A stretch of 64,000 nucleotides of DNA from positions 6,241,001 through 6,305,000 of the forward strand of contig NZ_CP134053.1 in the NCBI RefSeq assembly GCF_031583065.1, in the 5' to 3' direction. Position 1 is the stretch's first letter. Every line of letters starts with the position of its first letter. The notes beneath the pieces were generated by a model. The model saw only the letters and a program-made list of their open reading frames with translations. It searched no databases and was not told where the DNA came from. The translations under genes and the position numbers were made by a program. The stretch is from Streptomyces sp. CGMCC 4.7035 (lineage in GTDB: Bacteria > Actinomycetota > Actinomycetes > Streptomycetales > Streptomycetaceae). Positions 42,849 through 51,353 of this stretch are shown piece by piece.

Positions 42849-43806
42849 TCCGGTCCGGTTCGTCCCGGCGACGATGGCCGTGGCGGCTCTGTCCGTCACG
42901 GCGAGCGGCTGTGTGGTGGTGCACGGCGAACGGGAAGTCGTACCCACGGCGACACGCGCCGAAGCCGCCCGCGCGCTGAAGGACTTCACCGCCGCGTACA
43001 ACGAGGCGGACAAGGCGTACGACCGGTCCCTGGACGCCGACCGGGTCACCGGCGCGCTCGCCGACATCGACGGCGGCAAGCTCGAAGCGGGCCACAAGAA
43101 CAACCCGGGCGGCAACGCCGGTCACGTCCCGCTGAAGCTGACCGACGCCAAGTTCACGATCCCCGCGAAGGCCGGCTGGCCGCGCTGGTTCGTCGCCGAC
43201 ACCCGCGCCAACAAGGGCAACGCGAACAGCCATTGGCTGCTCGTCTTCACCCGCTCCGACGCGAGCAAGGTCTGGGCGGTGTCGTATCTGACGATCCTCG
43301 CGGCCGGTGACATACCGACGTTCAAGACGGACAAGGACGGCTGGGCGGAGCCCGTCACCGCGGACGACGCGACGCTCGCGGTCAAGCCGCGCAGGCTCGG
43401 CCGGGAGTACGTGACGTACCTGAAGTCCGGCGGGGACACGTTCGCGCCCGGCACGCACACCTCGCAGTGGCGGGCGACGCGGGAGAAGAACGCGAGGAAA
43501 CCGGGTCTCGCCCAGCAGTACATCGACGAACCGCTCACCAACGGCGACTACGCGCCGGTGGGGCTGCGCACCTCGGACGGCGGCGCGTTGGTCTTCTTCG
43601 CCACGCACCACTACCGGAAGCAGACGGCCGCACAGGGCGTCAACATGAACGTCACCGACGCGAGCATCAAGGCGCTGCTGACCGGCGAGGCCAAGCAGTC
43701 CCTGACGCTGGAGTTCGTCGCCGACCAGGCGGTACTGGACCCGCCGAAGGGCCAGGTCAAGTTCCTTAGCCGGTTGGAGGGGCTGACGGGGGCGAAGGGG
43801 GAGTAG
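42805..43806 (+). CDS. Secreted lipoprotein, fourth gene of the efe operon
   Basis: The 333-residue product has a signal peptide with lipobox T-A-S-G-C near residue 36 and a soluble mature domain of about 295 residues. I do not recognise a family; the fold seems mixed alpha/beta, with two Tyr/Lys-rich segments and no Cys in the mature part besides the anchor. Its start lies inside efeU (GAAGG before ATG 42805), so it should be made together with the iron importer. An accessory role at the membrane is inferred from this only. Confidence 0.75.
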   Translation: MSRDRGDRSPRTLRSPVRFVPATMAVAALSVTASGCVVVHGEREVVPTATRAEAARALKDFTAAYNEADKAYDRSLDADRVTGALADIDGGKLEAGHKNNPGGNAGHVPLKLTDAKFTIPAKAGWPRWFVADTRANKGNANSHWLLVFTRSDASKVWAVSYLTILAAGDIPTFKTDKDGWAEPVTADDATLAVKPRRLGREYVTYLKSGGDTFAPGTHTSQWRATREKNARKPGLAQQYIDEPLTNGDYAPVGLRTSDGGALVFFATHHYRKQTAAQGVNMNVTDASIKALLTGEAKQSLTLEFVADQAVLDPPKGQVKFLSRLEGLTGAKGE

Positions 43807-43827
43807 CCGCTGTGGGCAAGCCGGGGT

Positions 43828-44559
43828 TCAGCCCTGGTGGGGCCACGCGGCGAGTTCGTTCTCGCTCCCCGCGTGCCGCGCACATGCGTCGGTCAACACC
43901 TCGAGCAGGCTCAACGGATCCGGCAGCGCGTGCTCCGGCCCCCGCACCCACTCGACCGTCAGGTCACCCGGCAACTGCGCGGGCGGTACGAGCACGTACG
44001 ACCCCCGGCAGTGCCAGCGCAGCCCGGGGTGCTCGTCCATCGTCTCCGGGTGGCAGTCCAGCTCGCACGGCCACCACTCGTCCTCGTCCTCGGGCGTACC
44101 GCGGGTCAGCGTGAAGAACAGCATGCGCCCGTCGCCGGTCGAGGCGACCGGCCCCACCTCGACGCCGGAGTCGAGGAGCCGCCGCAGGGCCTCCTCGCCG
44201 GCCTCGCGGGGGACGTCCAGCACGTCGTGCACCATCCCGGTCGCGGTGATGAAGTTCGCCTGCGGCTGGTGCCGGGCCCAGCGCTCGATCTGCGCCTTGT
44301 CCGTGGTGGACTGCGTCTGCCAGGCGAAGGAGAGCGGATGCCGGGCGGGCGTGGGACAGCCCACGCGGTCGCAGGAACACCGGTAACCGGCGGGGTGCGC
44401 GGCGGGCGCGAGCGGCAGCCCGGCGGCGGCGGCAGCCAGCAGCATCGCCTCACGGCCGCCGTCGCCGGCGTCCTCCTTGAGACGGGCGGGACGGCGTCCA
44501 CGCAGCCACTGGGAGATCCTGCCCTGCCCGCCCGTGCGGCGGCCGAACTCTGCGCTCAT
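43828..44559 (-). CDS. Bifunctional primase/polymerase (prim-pol) domain protein
   Basis: A 243-residue protein matching the N-terminal prim-pol domain group found free-standing in Streptomyces. It has a Cys cluster C-S-C-D-R-V-G-C (zinc-like), the H-P-L-S-F-A-W-Q-T-Q-S-T-T-D segment, N-F-I-T-A-T-G-M (normally N-x-G-x-x-T-G), and V-L-D-V-P with the conserved catalytic Asp. Active-site conservation is partial, so a regulatory rather than polymerase role is possible. Start 44557-44559. Convergent with the lipoprotein gene. Confidence 0.75.
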   Translation of the reverse strand: MSAEFGRRTGGQGRISQWLRGRRPARLKEDAGDGGREAMLLAAAAAGLPLAPAAHPAGYRCSCDRVGCPTPARHPLSFAWQTQSTTDKAQIERWARHQPQANFITATGMVHDVLDVPREAGEEALRRLLDSGVEVGPVASTGDGRMLFFTLTRGTPEDEDEWWPCELDCHPETMDEHPGLRWHCRGSYVLVPPAQLPGDLTVEWVRGPEHALPDPLSLLEVLTDACARHAGSENELAAWPHQG

Positions 44560-44720
44560 CTATCCCCTCGCCTCGCTGCTGTGGTGCGGACAGCATGCCT
44601 TATGGTCCCACCATCCTGCGCCTCGGGTGACCAGGGCCCCGCAACCGGGGTGGGTCGGGCAATGCCCACCGCGAACCCGGATCGAGGGCTATTGCGGGAT
44701 TTCATGCGATTCGCCGGGCC

Positions 44721-44816
44721 GGGACAGGGACAGGACAGGACAGGGACAGGGGCAGGGGCAGGGACAGGGACAGGGACAGGGGCAGGGGCAGGGGCAGGGG
44801 CAGGAAAGGGACAGGG
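44721..44816. repeat. G-rich hexanucleotide repeat (GGGACA/GGGGCA)
   Basis: Some 15 near-continuous units of GGGACA or GGGGCA, with a few 5-base slips, lie in the 292-bp space between the Rsm22-like gene and the prim-pol gene. The plus strand has many closely spaced G runs able to form quadruplexes. The rest of 44560-44851 has no gene. Confidence 0.9.
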
Positions 44817-44851
44817 GACGCACCCCGGTGAGCTCTCGGCCTGCCGTCTGC

Positions 44852-45841
44852 TCAGGCCTGGGGCGGCGGCCAGGCGTCGCCCCAGTCCGCGTCGCGGGCC
44901 GCCTTGTAGAGCGGCCCGTGCCGCTTGGTCACCGTGTCGCGGCGCAGGGACTCGTCGGGGCCGCACAGGTCGAGGAGGACCTGACCCTTGCGGATCTGCG
45001 GCTTGCGGACGACCCGGGAGGGCGCCGGCACGACCGGGAATCGGGTGGCGGCGACGTAGCTGAACTTCTCGTCCTCGTACGCGAGGGAGCCGCCCTTGAC
45101 CTGCCGGTGCAGCGAGGAACGGCTGACCCGGGCCGAGAAGTGGCACCAGTCCTCGCCGGGGACGATGGGGCATGCCGCGCTGTGCGGGCAGGGGGCGGCG
45201 ACGCGGAAGCCGGCGGCGATCAGGCGGTCGCGGGCCTCGATGACGCGGGCGTAGCCGTCCGGGGTGCCGGGTTCGACGATCACGACGGCCTGGGCCGCTG
45301 CGGCCGCGGCGTCGACTACGGCGAGGCGATCGGCCTCGGTCAGCTCACCGAGGACGTACGAGACCGTCACCAGATCACTGCTCTCGATGGTGAGCGCCGA
45401 TCCGATACGAGAGCGGCGCCACTCGGCGGCCTTCAGCACCGGGTTGGCGGCGGCGATCTCCCGGCCCAGGGCGAGCGCGGGCTCGGCCCAGTCGAGCACG
45501 GTGACCTGACGCTCCCCGTCCCAGGTCGCGCTCACGGCCCAGGTCGCCGCGCCGGTCCCGCCGCCGACGTCCACATGGCTGGCCGGGGCCCACCCGGGCG
45601 CGGCGTCCGCGAACGCGTCGAGCGCCGCGCACACCGCCGCGAACGTCGCGGGCATCCGGTACGCGGCATACGCGACCACGTCCGAACGGTCCCGGAGCAC
45701 GGGCGCGTCGGTCGGGGTCCGTCCCCGGTAGTTCGCGATCAGCCGGTCCACGGCCTGCGCGGCCTGCCTGGGCGGAAGCCCGTCGAGCAGCGCGGCGAGG
45801 GCGGCGCGGAGGGTGTCGGCTGGGAAGACGGGGGCGTTCAC
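44852..45841 (-). CDS. Rsm22-like (small-ribosomal-subunit-associated) methyltransferase
   Basis: The 329-residue protein has a Rossmann SAM motif (V-D-V-G-G-G-T-G-A-A-T-W-A), T-V-S-Y-V-L-G-E-L, V-I-V-E-P-G-T-P-x-G and a Cys motif C-P-H-S-A-A-C-P-I with W-C-H-F-S, as in Rsm22 proteins that carry an Fe-S cluster and act on the small ribosomal subunit. GTG 45839-45841 lies seven bases after TAGAAT with no ribosome binding site, so the mRNA is probably leaderless; the longer frame to 45892 runs through the promoter. Confidence 0.85.
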   Translation of the reverse strand: MNAPVFPADTLRAALAALLDGLPPRQAAQAVDRLIANYRGRTPTDAPVLRDRSDVVAYAAYRMPATFAAVCAALDAFADAAPGWAPASHVDVGGGTGAATWAVSATWDGERQVTVLDWAEPALALGREIAAANPVLKAAEWRRSRIGSALTIESSDLVTVSYVLGELTEADRLAVVDAAAAAAQAVVIVEPGTPDGYARVIEARDRLIAAGFRVAAPCPHSAACPIVPGEDWCHFSARVSRSSLHRQVKGGSLAYEDEKFSYVAATRFPVVPAPSRVVRKPQIRKGQVLLDLCGPDESLRRDTVTKRHGPLYKAARDADWGDAWPPPQA

Positions 45842-45848
45842 GTGCCCG

Positions 45849-45854
45849 ATTCTA
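45849..45854 (-). promoter_or_regulatory. -10 box of the Rsm22-like gene (leaderless)
   Basis: TAGAAT on the minus strand, seven bases from the GTG; same arrangement as at map and npdG. Confidence 0.55.
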
Positions 45855-45876
45855 TGGGCCGGGGGGCGGGCGCCGC

Positions 45877-47070
45877 TCACCCTGAAGCGCACCGCTCAGG
45901 CCCCCGCACCGCCCGCGCCAGCCGGTCCCCCGCCGCCGCCCGTGGTCGGCTGTCCGGGACCCGGCGGCGCGGATGGACCGTGTTCGCCAGGAGGACCAGG
46001 AACGTGTCCGTCGCCGGGTCCAGGACCAGTGACGTACCCGTGAAGCCCGTATGGCCGGCCGCGCCCCGACCCGACAACTCCCCCATGAACCACGGCTGGT
46101 CGACCGCGAACCCCAGCCCGGGCGAGGTGAGCATCCGTTCGACGAAATCGGGCCCCAGGATGCGCGCCGTGCCGTACGAACCGCCGGCCAGCAGAGTGCG
46201 GCAGAAGACGGCCAGGTCGCGCGCGGTCGAGAAGAGGCCCGCATGACCGGCCACCCCGCCGAGCACCCAGGCGTTCTCGTCGTGGACCACGCCCCGCAGC
46301 ATCCCCCGGTCCACCTTGGCCCACGGCCGCCGCTGGTCCTCCGTCGCCGCCGCGCCCGGGCTCGGCCCGAAACCCGTCGCCGTCATCCCGAGCGGCCGGG
46401 TGATGCAGTCATGGATGAGCACGTCGAGCGGACGGCCGGTGACGCGTTCCAGAACGTATTGCAGGAGCAGCAGGTTCAGGTCCGAATAGCAGTACGTCCC
46501 GGGTACGCCCACCGGCGCCTCCGACCGCAGCAACGCGAGCCGTGCCGCGTCCGACGCGCAGTCGTACAGCGGGAGTTCGGGCCGCAGACCCGAGGTGTGG
46601 GTGAGCAACTGTCGTACGGTGATCCCGTGTTCCGCCGCCGCGTGGAATTCCGGCAGATACGCCGCCACCCGCGCGTCGATGCCGAGCGTGCCGCGCTCCA
46701 GTTGCTGGACGGCGGCGACCGCCGTGAACAGCTTGGTGAGCGAGGCCAGGTCGAAGGGCGTGTCCACGGTCATCGGCACCCGTGCCGCGGGCGGCAGTTC
46801 GACAGCCCGGTCCGCCTCCGCGTCGTACGCGGCATACCGGACCGCCCAGCCCAATGCCTCCTCCACGGCGATCACGGGGCCACGCCCGGCGACCACCACG
46901 GCGCCCGCCGCCCAGGGCCGCTCTCCGCTCACGGCGTCGTGGATCTCCCGTACGAGAAGACGCAGTTCCTCGGGATCGAGCCCCGCCTTCTCAGGGGTGT
47001 CAATGCGCAGTCTCGGCGCGCTCAGCTCTCTGCTCCCTCCACGCCCGCGCGTGTGTTCCAGGGACGGCAC
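45877..47070 (-). CDS. Beta-lactamase-fold serine hydrolase
   Basis: A 397-residue class C beta-lactamase/D-alanyl carboxypeptidase-like esterase. The S-x-x-K motif is S-L-T-K, the Y-x-N-like motif C-Y-S-D-L-N and the third box H-T-G-F-T-G. No signal peptide is evident, suggesting a cytoplasmic esterase or peptidase. The reading frame starts at ATG 47068-47070 inside the preceding MFS gene (49-bp overlap); the conserved part begins with S-A-P-R-L-R-I-D just after the MFS stop, where only a CTG is available behind GGAGGGAG. So the true start is uncertain. Confidence 0.8.
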   Translation of the reverse strand: MPSLEHTRGRGGSRELSAPRLRIDTPEKAGLDPEELRLLVREIHDAVSGERPWAAGAVVVAGRGPVIAVEEALGWAVRYAAYDAEADRAVELPPAARVPMTVDTPFDLASLTKLFTAVAAVQQLERGTLGIDARVAAYLPEFHAAAEHGITVRQLLTHTSGLRPELPLYDCASDAARLALLRSEAPVGVPGTYCYSDLNLLLLQYVLERVTGRPLDVLIHDCITRPLGMTATGFGPSPGAAATEDQRRPWAKVDRGMLRGVVHDENAWVLGGVAGHAGLFSTARDLAVFCRTLLAGGSYGTARILGPDFVERMLTSPGLGFAVDQPWFMGELSGRGAAGHTGFTGTSLVLDPATDTFLVLLANTVHPRRRVPDSRPRAAAGDRLARAVRGPERCASG

Positions 47071-48398
47071 AGTGCCACGAAGCAGGCCACGGCCACCAGT
47101 GCCGCCGCCAGTTGGACGACGGCCATCGGGACCGCCGTGTGCTCACCGGCGATCCCGACCAGCGGCGAGGCGACGGCGCCGATGAGGAAGGAGGACGTGC
47201 CGAGGAGCGCGGAGGCGGCACCGGCGTTGCGCCGGGTGCGCATCAGGGCGAGTGACTGGGCGTTGGGCAGCGCGAGACCCATCGCCGACATGAGGACGAA
47301 GAGGGCCGCGGCGACCGGGCCGAGGCCCACCTCGCCGAGCGCGCCCATCGACATCAGCAGCAGGGCGGTCGCGGCGAGGGTGATGACCGCGAGGCCCACC
47401 GCCAGCACCTTGTCGAGGCTGACCCGGCCGACCAGGACCTTGCCGTTGATCTGTCCGACGACCACCAGGCCCACGGAGTTGACGCCGAACAGCAGGCTGA
47501 AGGTCTGCGGGGAGGCGCCGTAGATTTCCTGGATCACGAAGGGGGACGCGCTGACGTAGGCGAACAGCGCGGCGAAGGCGAAGCTGCCCGCGACCGTGTA
47601 GCCGGTGAAGACGCGGTCGGCCAGCAGCGCCCGCATGGAGCGCAGGGCCTCGCCCACTCCCCCGCTGTGCCGCTCGGCCGGAGGGAGCGTCTCGGGCAGC
47701 CTCACCCACACCAGCGCGGTGAGCGCGATCCCGACGGCGGTGAGGACGACGAAGACGCCCCGCCAGTCGGTGACGCGCAGGATCTGGCCGCCGATCAGCG
47801 GCGCGACGATCGGCGCGACCCCGGAGATCAGCATGAGGGTGGAGAAGAACCGGGCCATGGCCACGCCGTCGTACAGATCGCGGACGACGGCGCGCGCGAT
47901 CACGATCCCGGCCGCTCCCGCGAGCCCCTGCACCAGCCGGAACGCGACGAGGGTCTCCACCGAGGGCGCGAGCGCGCACAGCACGGTGGCGACGACGTAG
48001 ACGACGAGGCCCACGAGCAGCGGACGCCGCCGTCCCCACTTGTCGCTCATCGGACCGACCAGCAGCTGCCCGAGCGCCATGCCCGCGAGGCAGGCGGTGA
48101 GGGTGAGCTGCACGGTCGCGGCGGGCGCGTGCAGGGACGTGGTGACCTCCGGGAGGGACGGGAGGTACATGTCCATGGCCAGCGGGGGCGTGGCGTTGAG
48201 GCTGCCGAGGATGAAGGTGACGAGCAGACCGGTACGGCGGAGGGCGGCATCATGGCGGGGGGACGACGCGGCGGTGGACTGCGGTGCGTCGGAAGGGGGA
48301 ATCGGCGCCTTCGCCTCGGCCATGTGGCCCTCTATGTGGCCTTCTATGTGGCCTTCCGGCTCCTTGCGGTCGTGCGTGGTACAGCCACGCTCGGGCAT
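47022..48398 (-). CDS. Bcr/CflA-family MFS drug resistance transporter
   Basis: A 458-residue, 12-helix DHA1 exporter. A-M-D-M-Y-L-P-S-L-P in the first helix, G-P-M-S-D-K-W-G-R-R-R-P (motif A) and R-L-V-Q-G-L-A-G-A-A-G (motif C-like) are typical of Bcr/CflA. The N-terminus contains G-H-I-E-G-H-I-E-G-H-M, from a short DNA duplication. AGGGAGGGG before ATG 48396-48398 supports the long start; Met-26 is possible. Translationally coupled to the serine hydrolase downstream. Confidence 0.85.
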   Translation of the reverse strand: MPERGCTTHDRKEPEGHIEGHIEGHMAEAKAPIPPSDAPQSTAASSPRHDAALRRTGLLVTFILGSLNATPPLAMDMYLPSLPEVTTSLHAPAATVQLTLTACLAGMALGQLLVGPMSDKWGRRRPLLVGLVVYVVATVLCALAPSVETLVAFRLVQGLAGAAGIVIARAVVRDLYDGVAMARFFSTLMLISGVAPIVAPLIGGQILRVTDWRGVFVVLTAVGIALTALVWVRLPETLPPAERHSGGVGEALRSMRALLADRVFTGYTVAGSFAFAALFAYVSASPFVIQEIYGASPQTFSLLFGVNSVGLVVVGQINGKVLVGRVSLDKVLAVGLAVITLAATALLLMSMGALGEVGLGPVAAALFVLMSAMGLALPNAQSLALMRTRRNAGAASALLGTSSFLIGAVASPLVGIAGEHTAVPMAVVQLAAALVAVACFVALCRPWNTRAGVEGAES

Positions 48399-48489
48399 GT
48401 GCCCCTCCCTTGTCGTACGGTCCGCCGCCTATGCTCTCAGCTCGTACGGAGTGATCGGGTCGCGTACCGAGGGGCGGACAGGGGCGGAC

Positions 48490-49497
48490 ATGGCGGGGAC
48501 GGCTGACGGGCGGGTGCGGTGGGGAATCCTGGCGACCGGCGGGATCGCCGCGGCCTTCGCGGCCGATCTGGTCGACCTGCCGGACGCGGAGATCGTGGCG
48601 GTGGCCTCGCGCAGCGAGGAGTCGGCGAAGGCGTTCGCGGAACGGTTCGGGATACCGCGGGCCTACGGGGAGTGGGACGCCCTCGCCATGGACGAGGACG
48701 TCGACGTGGTGTACGTCGCCACTCCGCACTCGGCGCACCGGGCCGCGGCCGGACTGTGCCTGGAGGCCGGGCGGAACGTGCTGTGCGAGAAGGCGTTCAC
48801 CCTGAACGCGCGTGAGGCACAGGAGCTGGTCGCGCTGGCGAAGGAGCGCGACCGTTTCCTGATGGAGGCCATGTGGATGTACTGCCATCCGCTGGTGCGG
48901 CGGTTGAAGGCGCTGGTCGACGACGGGGCGATCGGCGAGGTGCGCAGTGTGCAGGCCGACTTCGGGTTGGCCGGTCCCTTCCCACCTTCACACCGGCTGC
49001 GGGATCCGGCACAGGGCGGTGGGGCGCTGCTGGACCTGGGTGTGTATCCGGTGTCGTTCGCGCAGCTGCTGCTCGGGGAGCCGTCGGACATCGTCGCGAG
49101 AGCGATGCTCTCCGACGAGGGCGTTGATCTCCAGACGGGGGCACTGCTCTCCTGGGAGAGCGGCGCTCTCGCCTCGGTGCACTGCTCCATCCACGGCGGT
49201 ACTCCCACCTCCGCCTCGGTCACCGGCTCCAAGGGCCGCATCGACGTCCCGTACGGCTTCTTCTTCCCGGACCACTTCCTGCTCCACCGGGACGGCCACG
49301 ACCCCGAGGAGTTCCGCGCCGACCCCGCCGACGGCCCACGCACCAGCCTCAAGCACGAGGCCTTGGAGGTCATGCGCGCCCTCAGGGCGGGCGAAACCCA
49401 GTCCCCGCTCGTCCCCCTCGACGGCACCCTCGCGGTGATGCGCACACTCGACGCGATACGGGACCGGATCGGCGTCCGCTACCCCGGGGAGCAGTGA
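48490..49497 (+). CDS. Gfo/Idh/MocA-family NAD(P)-dependent oxidoreductase
   Basis: A 335-residue sugar-type dehydrogenase. The nucleotide motif is G-I-L-A-T-G-G-I-A, followed by V-A-S-R-S, V-Y-V-A-T-P-H-S-A-H and the E-K-A-F-T catalytic Lys (usually E-K-P). D-L-G-V-Y-P-V marks the C-terminal domain with Asp...Tyr/Pro. It resembles trans-1,2-dihydrobenzene-1,2-diol dehydrogenase-like members, but the substrate is unknown. ATG 48490 preferred; the frame further upstream is antisense to the MFS gene. Divergent from it by 91 bp. Confidence 0.85.
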   Translation: MAGTADGRVRWGILATGGIAAAFAADLVDLPDAEIVAVASRSEESAKAFAERFGIPRAYGEWDALAMDEDVDVVYVATPHSAHRAAAGLCLEAGRNVLCEKAFTLNAREAQELVALAKERDRFLMEAMWMYCHPLVRRLKALVDDGAIGEVRSVQADFGLAGPFPPSHRLRDPAQGGGALLDLGVYPVSFAQLLLGEPSDIVARAMLSDEGVDLQTGALLSWESGALASVHCSIHGGTPTSASVTGSKGRIDVPYGFFFPDHFLLHRDGHDPEEFRADPADGPRTSLKHEALEVMRALRAGETQSPLVPLDGTLAVMRTLDAIRDRIGVRYPGEQ

Positions 49498-49692
49498 CCC
49501 ACGGGCCGCGACTGACGGGACCCACGCCGGTCAGCGGATCCACCCCGCGTCCGGCCGGCGACTCAATCTACACAACCGGAATACTGCCCTCCGCACGCTT
49601 TCCGCACATGACAGGCATATGCTCAACATCTCCTCCACGAAAGCTTCACAGTTGGAGTACTGAGCTTCCGCAGGCCACACCAAGGGGGAGGC

Positions 49693-49771
49693 GGCAGCCG
49701 TTCCGTGGTCCGGCAGGGGGTGGACCTCGCGTGGGACCGCGAGGTACGCGCCGGACCGCGGAACGGCTGCC
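49693..49771. terminator. Nested near-perfect inverted repeat between convergent genes
   Basis: The outer arms 49693-49714 and 49750-49771 (22 bp) differ at one position; the inner arms ACCTCGCG (49724-49731) and CGCGAGGT (49738-49745) are perfect. It ends six bases before the stop of the carboxypeptidase gene and lies about 195 bp after the oxidoreductase stop, so it could serve both as terminator. Its 79-bp size is large for a terminator; a miniature mobile element is the alternative. Sequence 49498-49692 shows nothing else. Confidence 0.7.
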
Positions 49772-49777
49772 CATACG

Positions 49778-51040
49778 TCAGCGCCCGTCGCCGCCGCCCC
49801 GGTCGCCGCCGCCCCCGCCACCGTCCCCGCCACCGGCCGCCGCTTCCGCACGCCGGTCACCGCTCTCGCCGTCCGCCGCCGCTTCCTTCCGCCGGCGGCC
49901 CCGCAGCGCGTACGCCCCGCCGGCCAGCAGCGCCACCGCTCCGCCGGCCCCGCCGACCAGCCCCCACGTCGATCCGCCCGTCGCGGCGGAGGCCTCCGCA
50001 CCGGAGGCCCCCTTCTTCGCCGCCCCCGTCGGTGAGGGCGACACCTTCGCGCCGCCCTCGCTCAGCGGATCGACCAGCGTGCCCACGGCCCGAGCGGTCC
50101 CGGCATGCGCGAATCCCCAGTCGAGCAGGGCGGCGGTCTCCTGGTAGACGCCGTTGCCGCCGGGCTCCGGGTGCATGACGGTCACGAGGAGGGTGCGGCC
50201 CCCGCGGGTGGCGGCACCGGTGAAGGTGTTGCCCGCGTGGCTGGTGTAACCGTTCTTGACGCCGATGAGCCCCTTGTATATGCCAAGGCCCCACGAACCG
50301 GTCAAAAGGCGGTCGGTGTTCTGGATCTGGAAGGTCTTCTTGCCGCCCGCAGGGAAGTGGGCGGTCCTCGTCGAGCAGTAGCCACGGAAGTCGGCGCTCT
50401 TCAGGCCGTGGCGGGCGAACAGGGTGAGGTCGTACGCGGAGGAGATCTGCCCCTTGTGGTCGAAGCCGTCGGGGCTCACCACATGCGTGTCAAGGGCCTG
50501 TAGATCCTCGGCCCTGGCCTGCATCTCGGCGACGGTCTTCGCGAGCCCGCCGTTCATATGGCTGAGGACGTGCACCGCGTCGTTGCCTGAGCGCAGGAAG
50601 ACGCCGAGCCACAGCTGCTCGACGGTGTAGGTGATTCCGGGCTTGATGCCGACCAGGCTGGAGCCCGACGGGACGTCCGCGAGGTCGGCGTCGGTCACCT
50701 TGTACGTCCGGGTCCGCTCGAACTTCTCGAGAACGGTGTCCGCGAACAGCATCTTCAGAGTGGAGGCGGGCGCGAGCCGCCGGTGCGCGTTGCACGCGGC
50801 GAGCACCTCGCCGCTCTCGCAGTCGGCGACGAGCCAGGAGCGGGCGGAGAGCCTCTTGGGCAGGCCGGCGGCCCCCTGCACCTGGATGCCAGGGCGACCC
50901 AGCCGTTCGCCGCCGATGGTGGTGGCAGCGGACGCGGACGTGGGTGCGGCCAGGGTCAGCGGCGTGGCGGCGGCGAGCCCGAGCACGGCGCGGCGGGACA
51001 TCCGCGCGGCCCTCGGGGAGAGCGGAAAGGAATCACGCAT
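49778..51040 (-). CDS. D-alanyl-D-alanine carboxypeptidase (S11, DacC-like)
   Basis: The 420-residue penicillin-binding protein trims pentapeptide stems of peptidoglycan. The N-terminus has a Tat-like signal (S-R-R-A-V-L-G, cleavage after A-S-A near 39). Active-site boxes are S-T-L-K (nucleophile Ser), S-G-N-D and K-N-G (in place of K-T-G). After the catalytic domain come a Ser/Gly/Ala linker, a C-terminal membrane helix and a very Gly/Asp/Arg-rich tail. ATG 51038-51040 chosen from the signal peptide; AGCGGAAAGG precedes it. The Asn in the third box is common in the streptomycete branch. Confidence 0.88.
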   Translation of the reverse strand: MRDSFPLSPRAARMSRRAVLGLAAATPLTLAAPTSASAATTIGGERLGRPGIQVQGAAGLPKRLSARSWLVADCESGEVLAACNAHRRLAPASTLKMLFADTVLEKFERTRTYKVTDADLADVPSGSSLVGIKPGITYTVEQLWLGVFLRSGNDAVHVLSHMNGGLAKTVAEMQARAEDLQALDTHVVSPDGFDHKGQISSAYDLTLFARHGLKSADFRGYCSTRTAHFPAGGKKTFQIQNTDRLLTGSWGLGIYKGLIGVKNGYTSHAGNTFTGAATRGGRTLLVTVMHPEPGGNGVYQETAALLDWGFAHAGTARAVGTLVDPLSEGGAKVSPSPTGAAKKGASGAEASAATGGSTWGLVGGAGGAVALLAGGAYALRGRRRKEAAADGESGDRRAEAAAGGGDGGGGGGDRGGGDGR

Positions 51041-51200
51041 CCCGGGACCGTACAAAGGGAGTCCGCGGCGGCGCACAGCGGGGTCACAAAGTTGCGGCAA
51101 AGGCCGGGTTACGACGAGGCGACACCCCTGCGAACGGGGGCGCGCATACGCGGGCCCACCCTTGTACGCCCTCCACCGTCCCACCGGGAGGAGCGCGCCG

Positions 51201-51325
51201 CTGACGTTCATCATGGTCACCCACGACTCACGATCGCCCGCCGTGCGCCGCGCCTGGCCACCATCAAGGCGGGGCAGCTCACGCTGACCGAGCAGGGTCA
51301 GGGAGTGCTGACCAGGAGGTACTGA
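51201..51325 (+). pseudogene. Frameshifted tail of an ABC transporter ATPase
   Basis: L-T-F-I-M-V-T-H-D-S in one frame continues in the next frame as T-I-A-R-R-A-P-R-L-A-T-I-K-A-G-Q-L-T-L and runs to TGA 51323-51325. Together they look like the switch-His strand (V-T-H-D) and the C-terminal end of a MacB/LolD-type ABC ATPase. One base is missing and nothing recognisable precedes it, so only about 40 codons of a lost gene remain. The match is short and this is a tentative reading. The rest of 51041-51353 has no gene. Confidence 0.45.
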
Positions 51326-51353
51326 TCCGCTCGTACGGCCTTGTGGGGGCCGC

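Noticed and set aside
39498..43115. 1205-residue minus-strand frame opposite the efe operon
   Set aside because: All four plus-strand genes beneath it are unmistakable iron-uptake genes; the antisense product has no recognisable motif.
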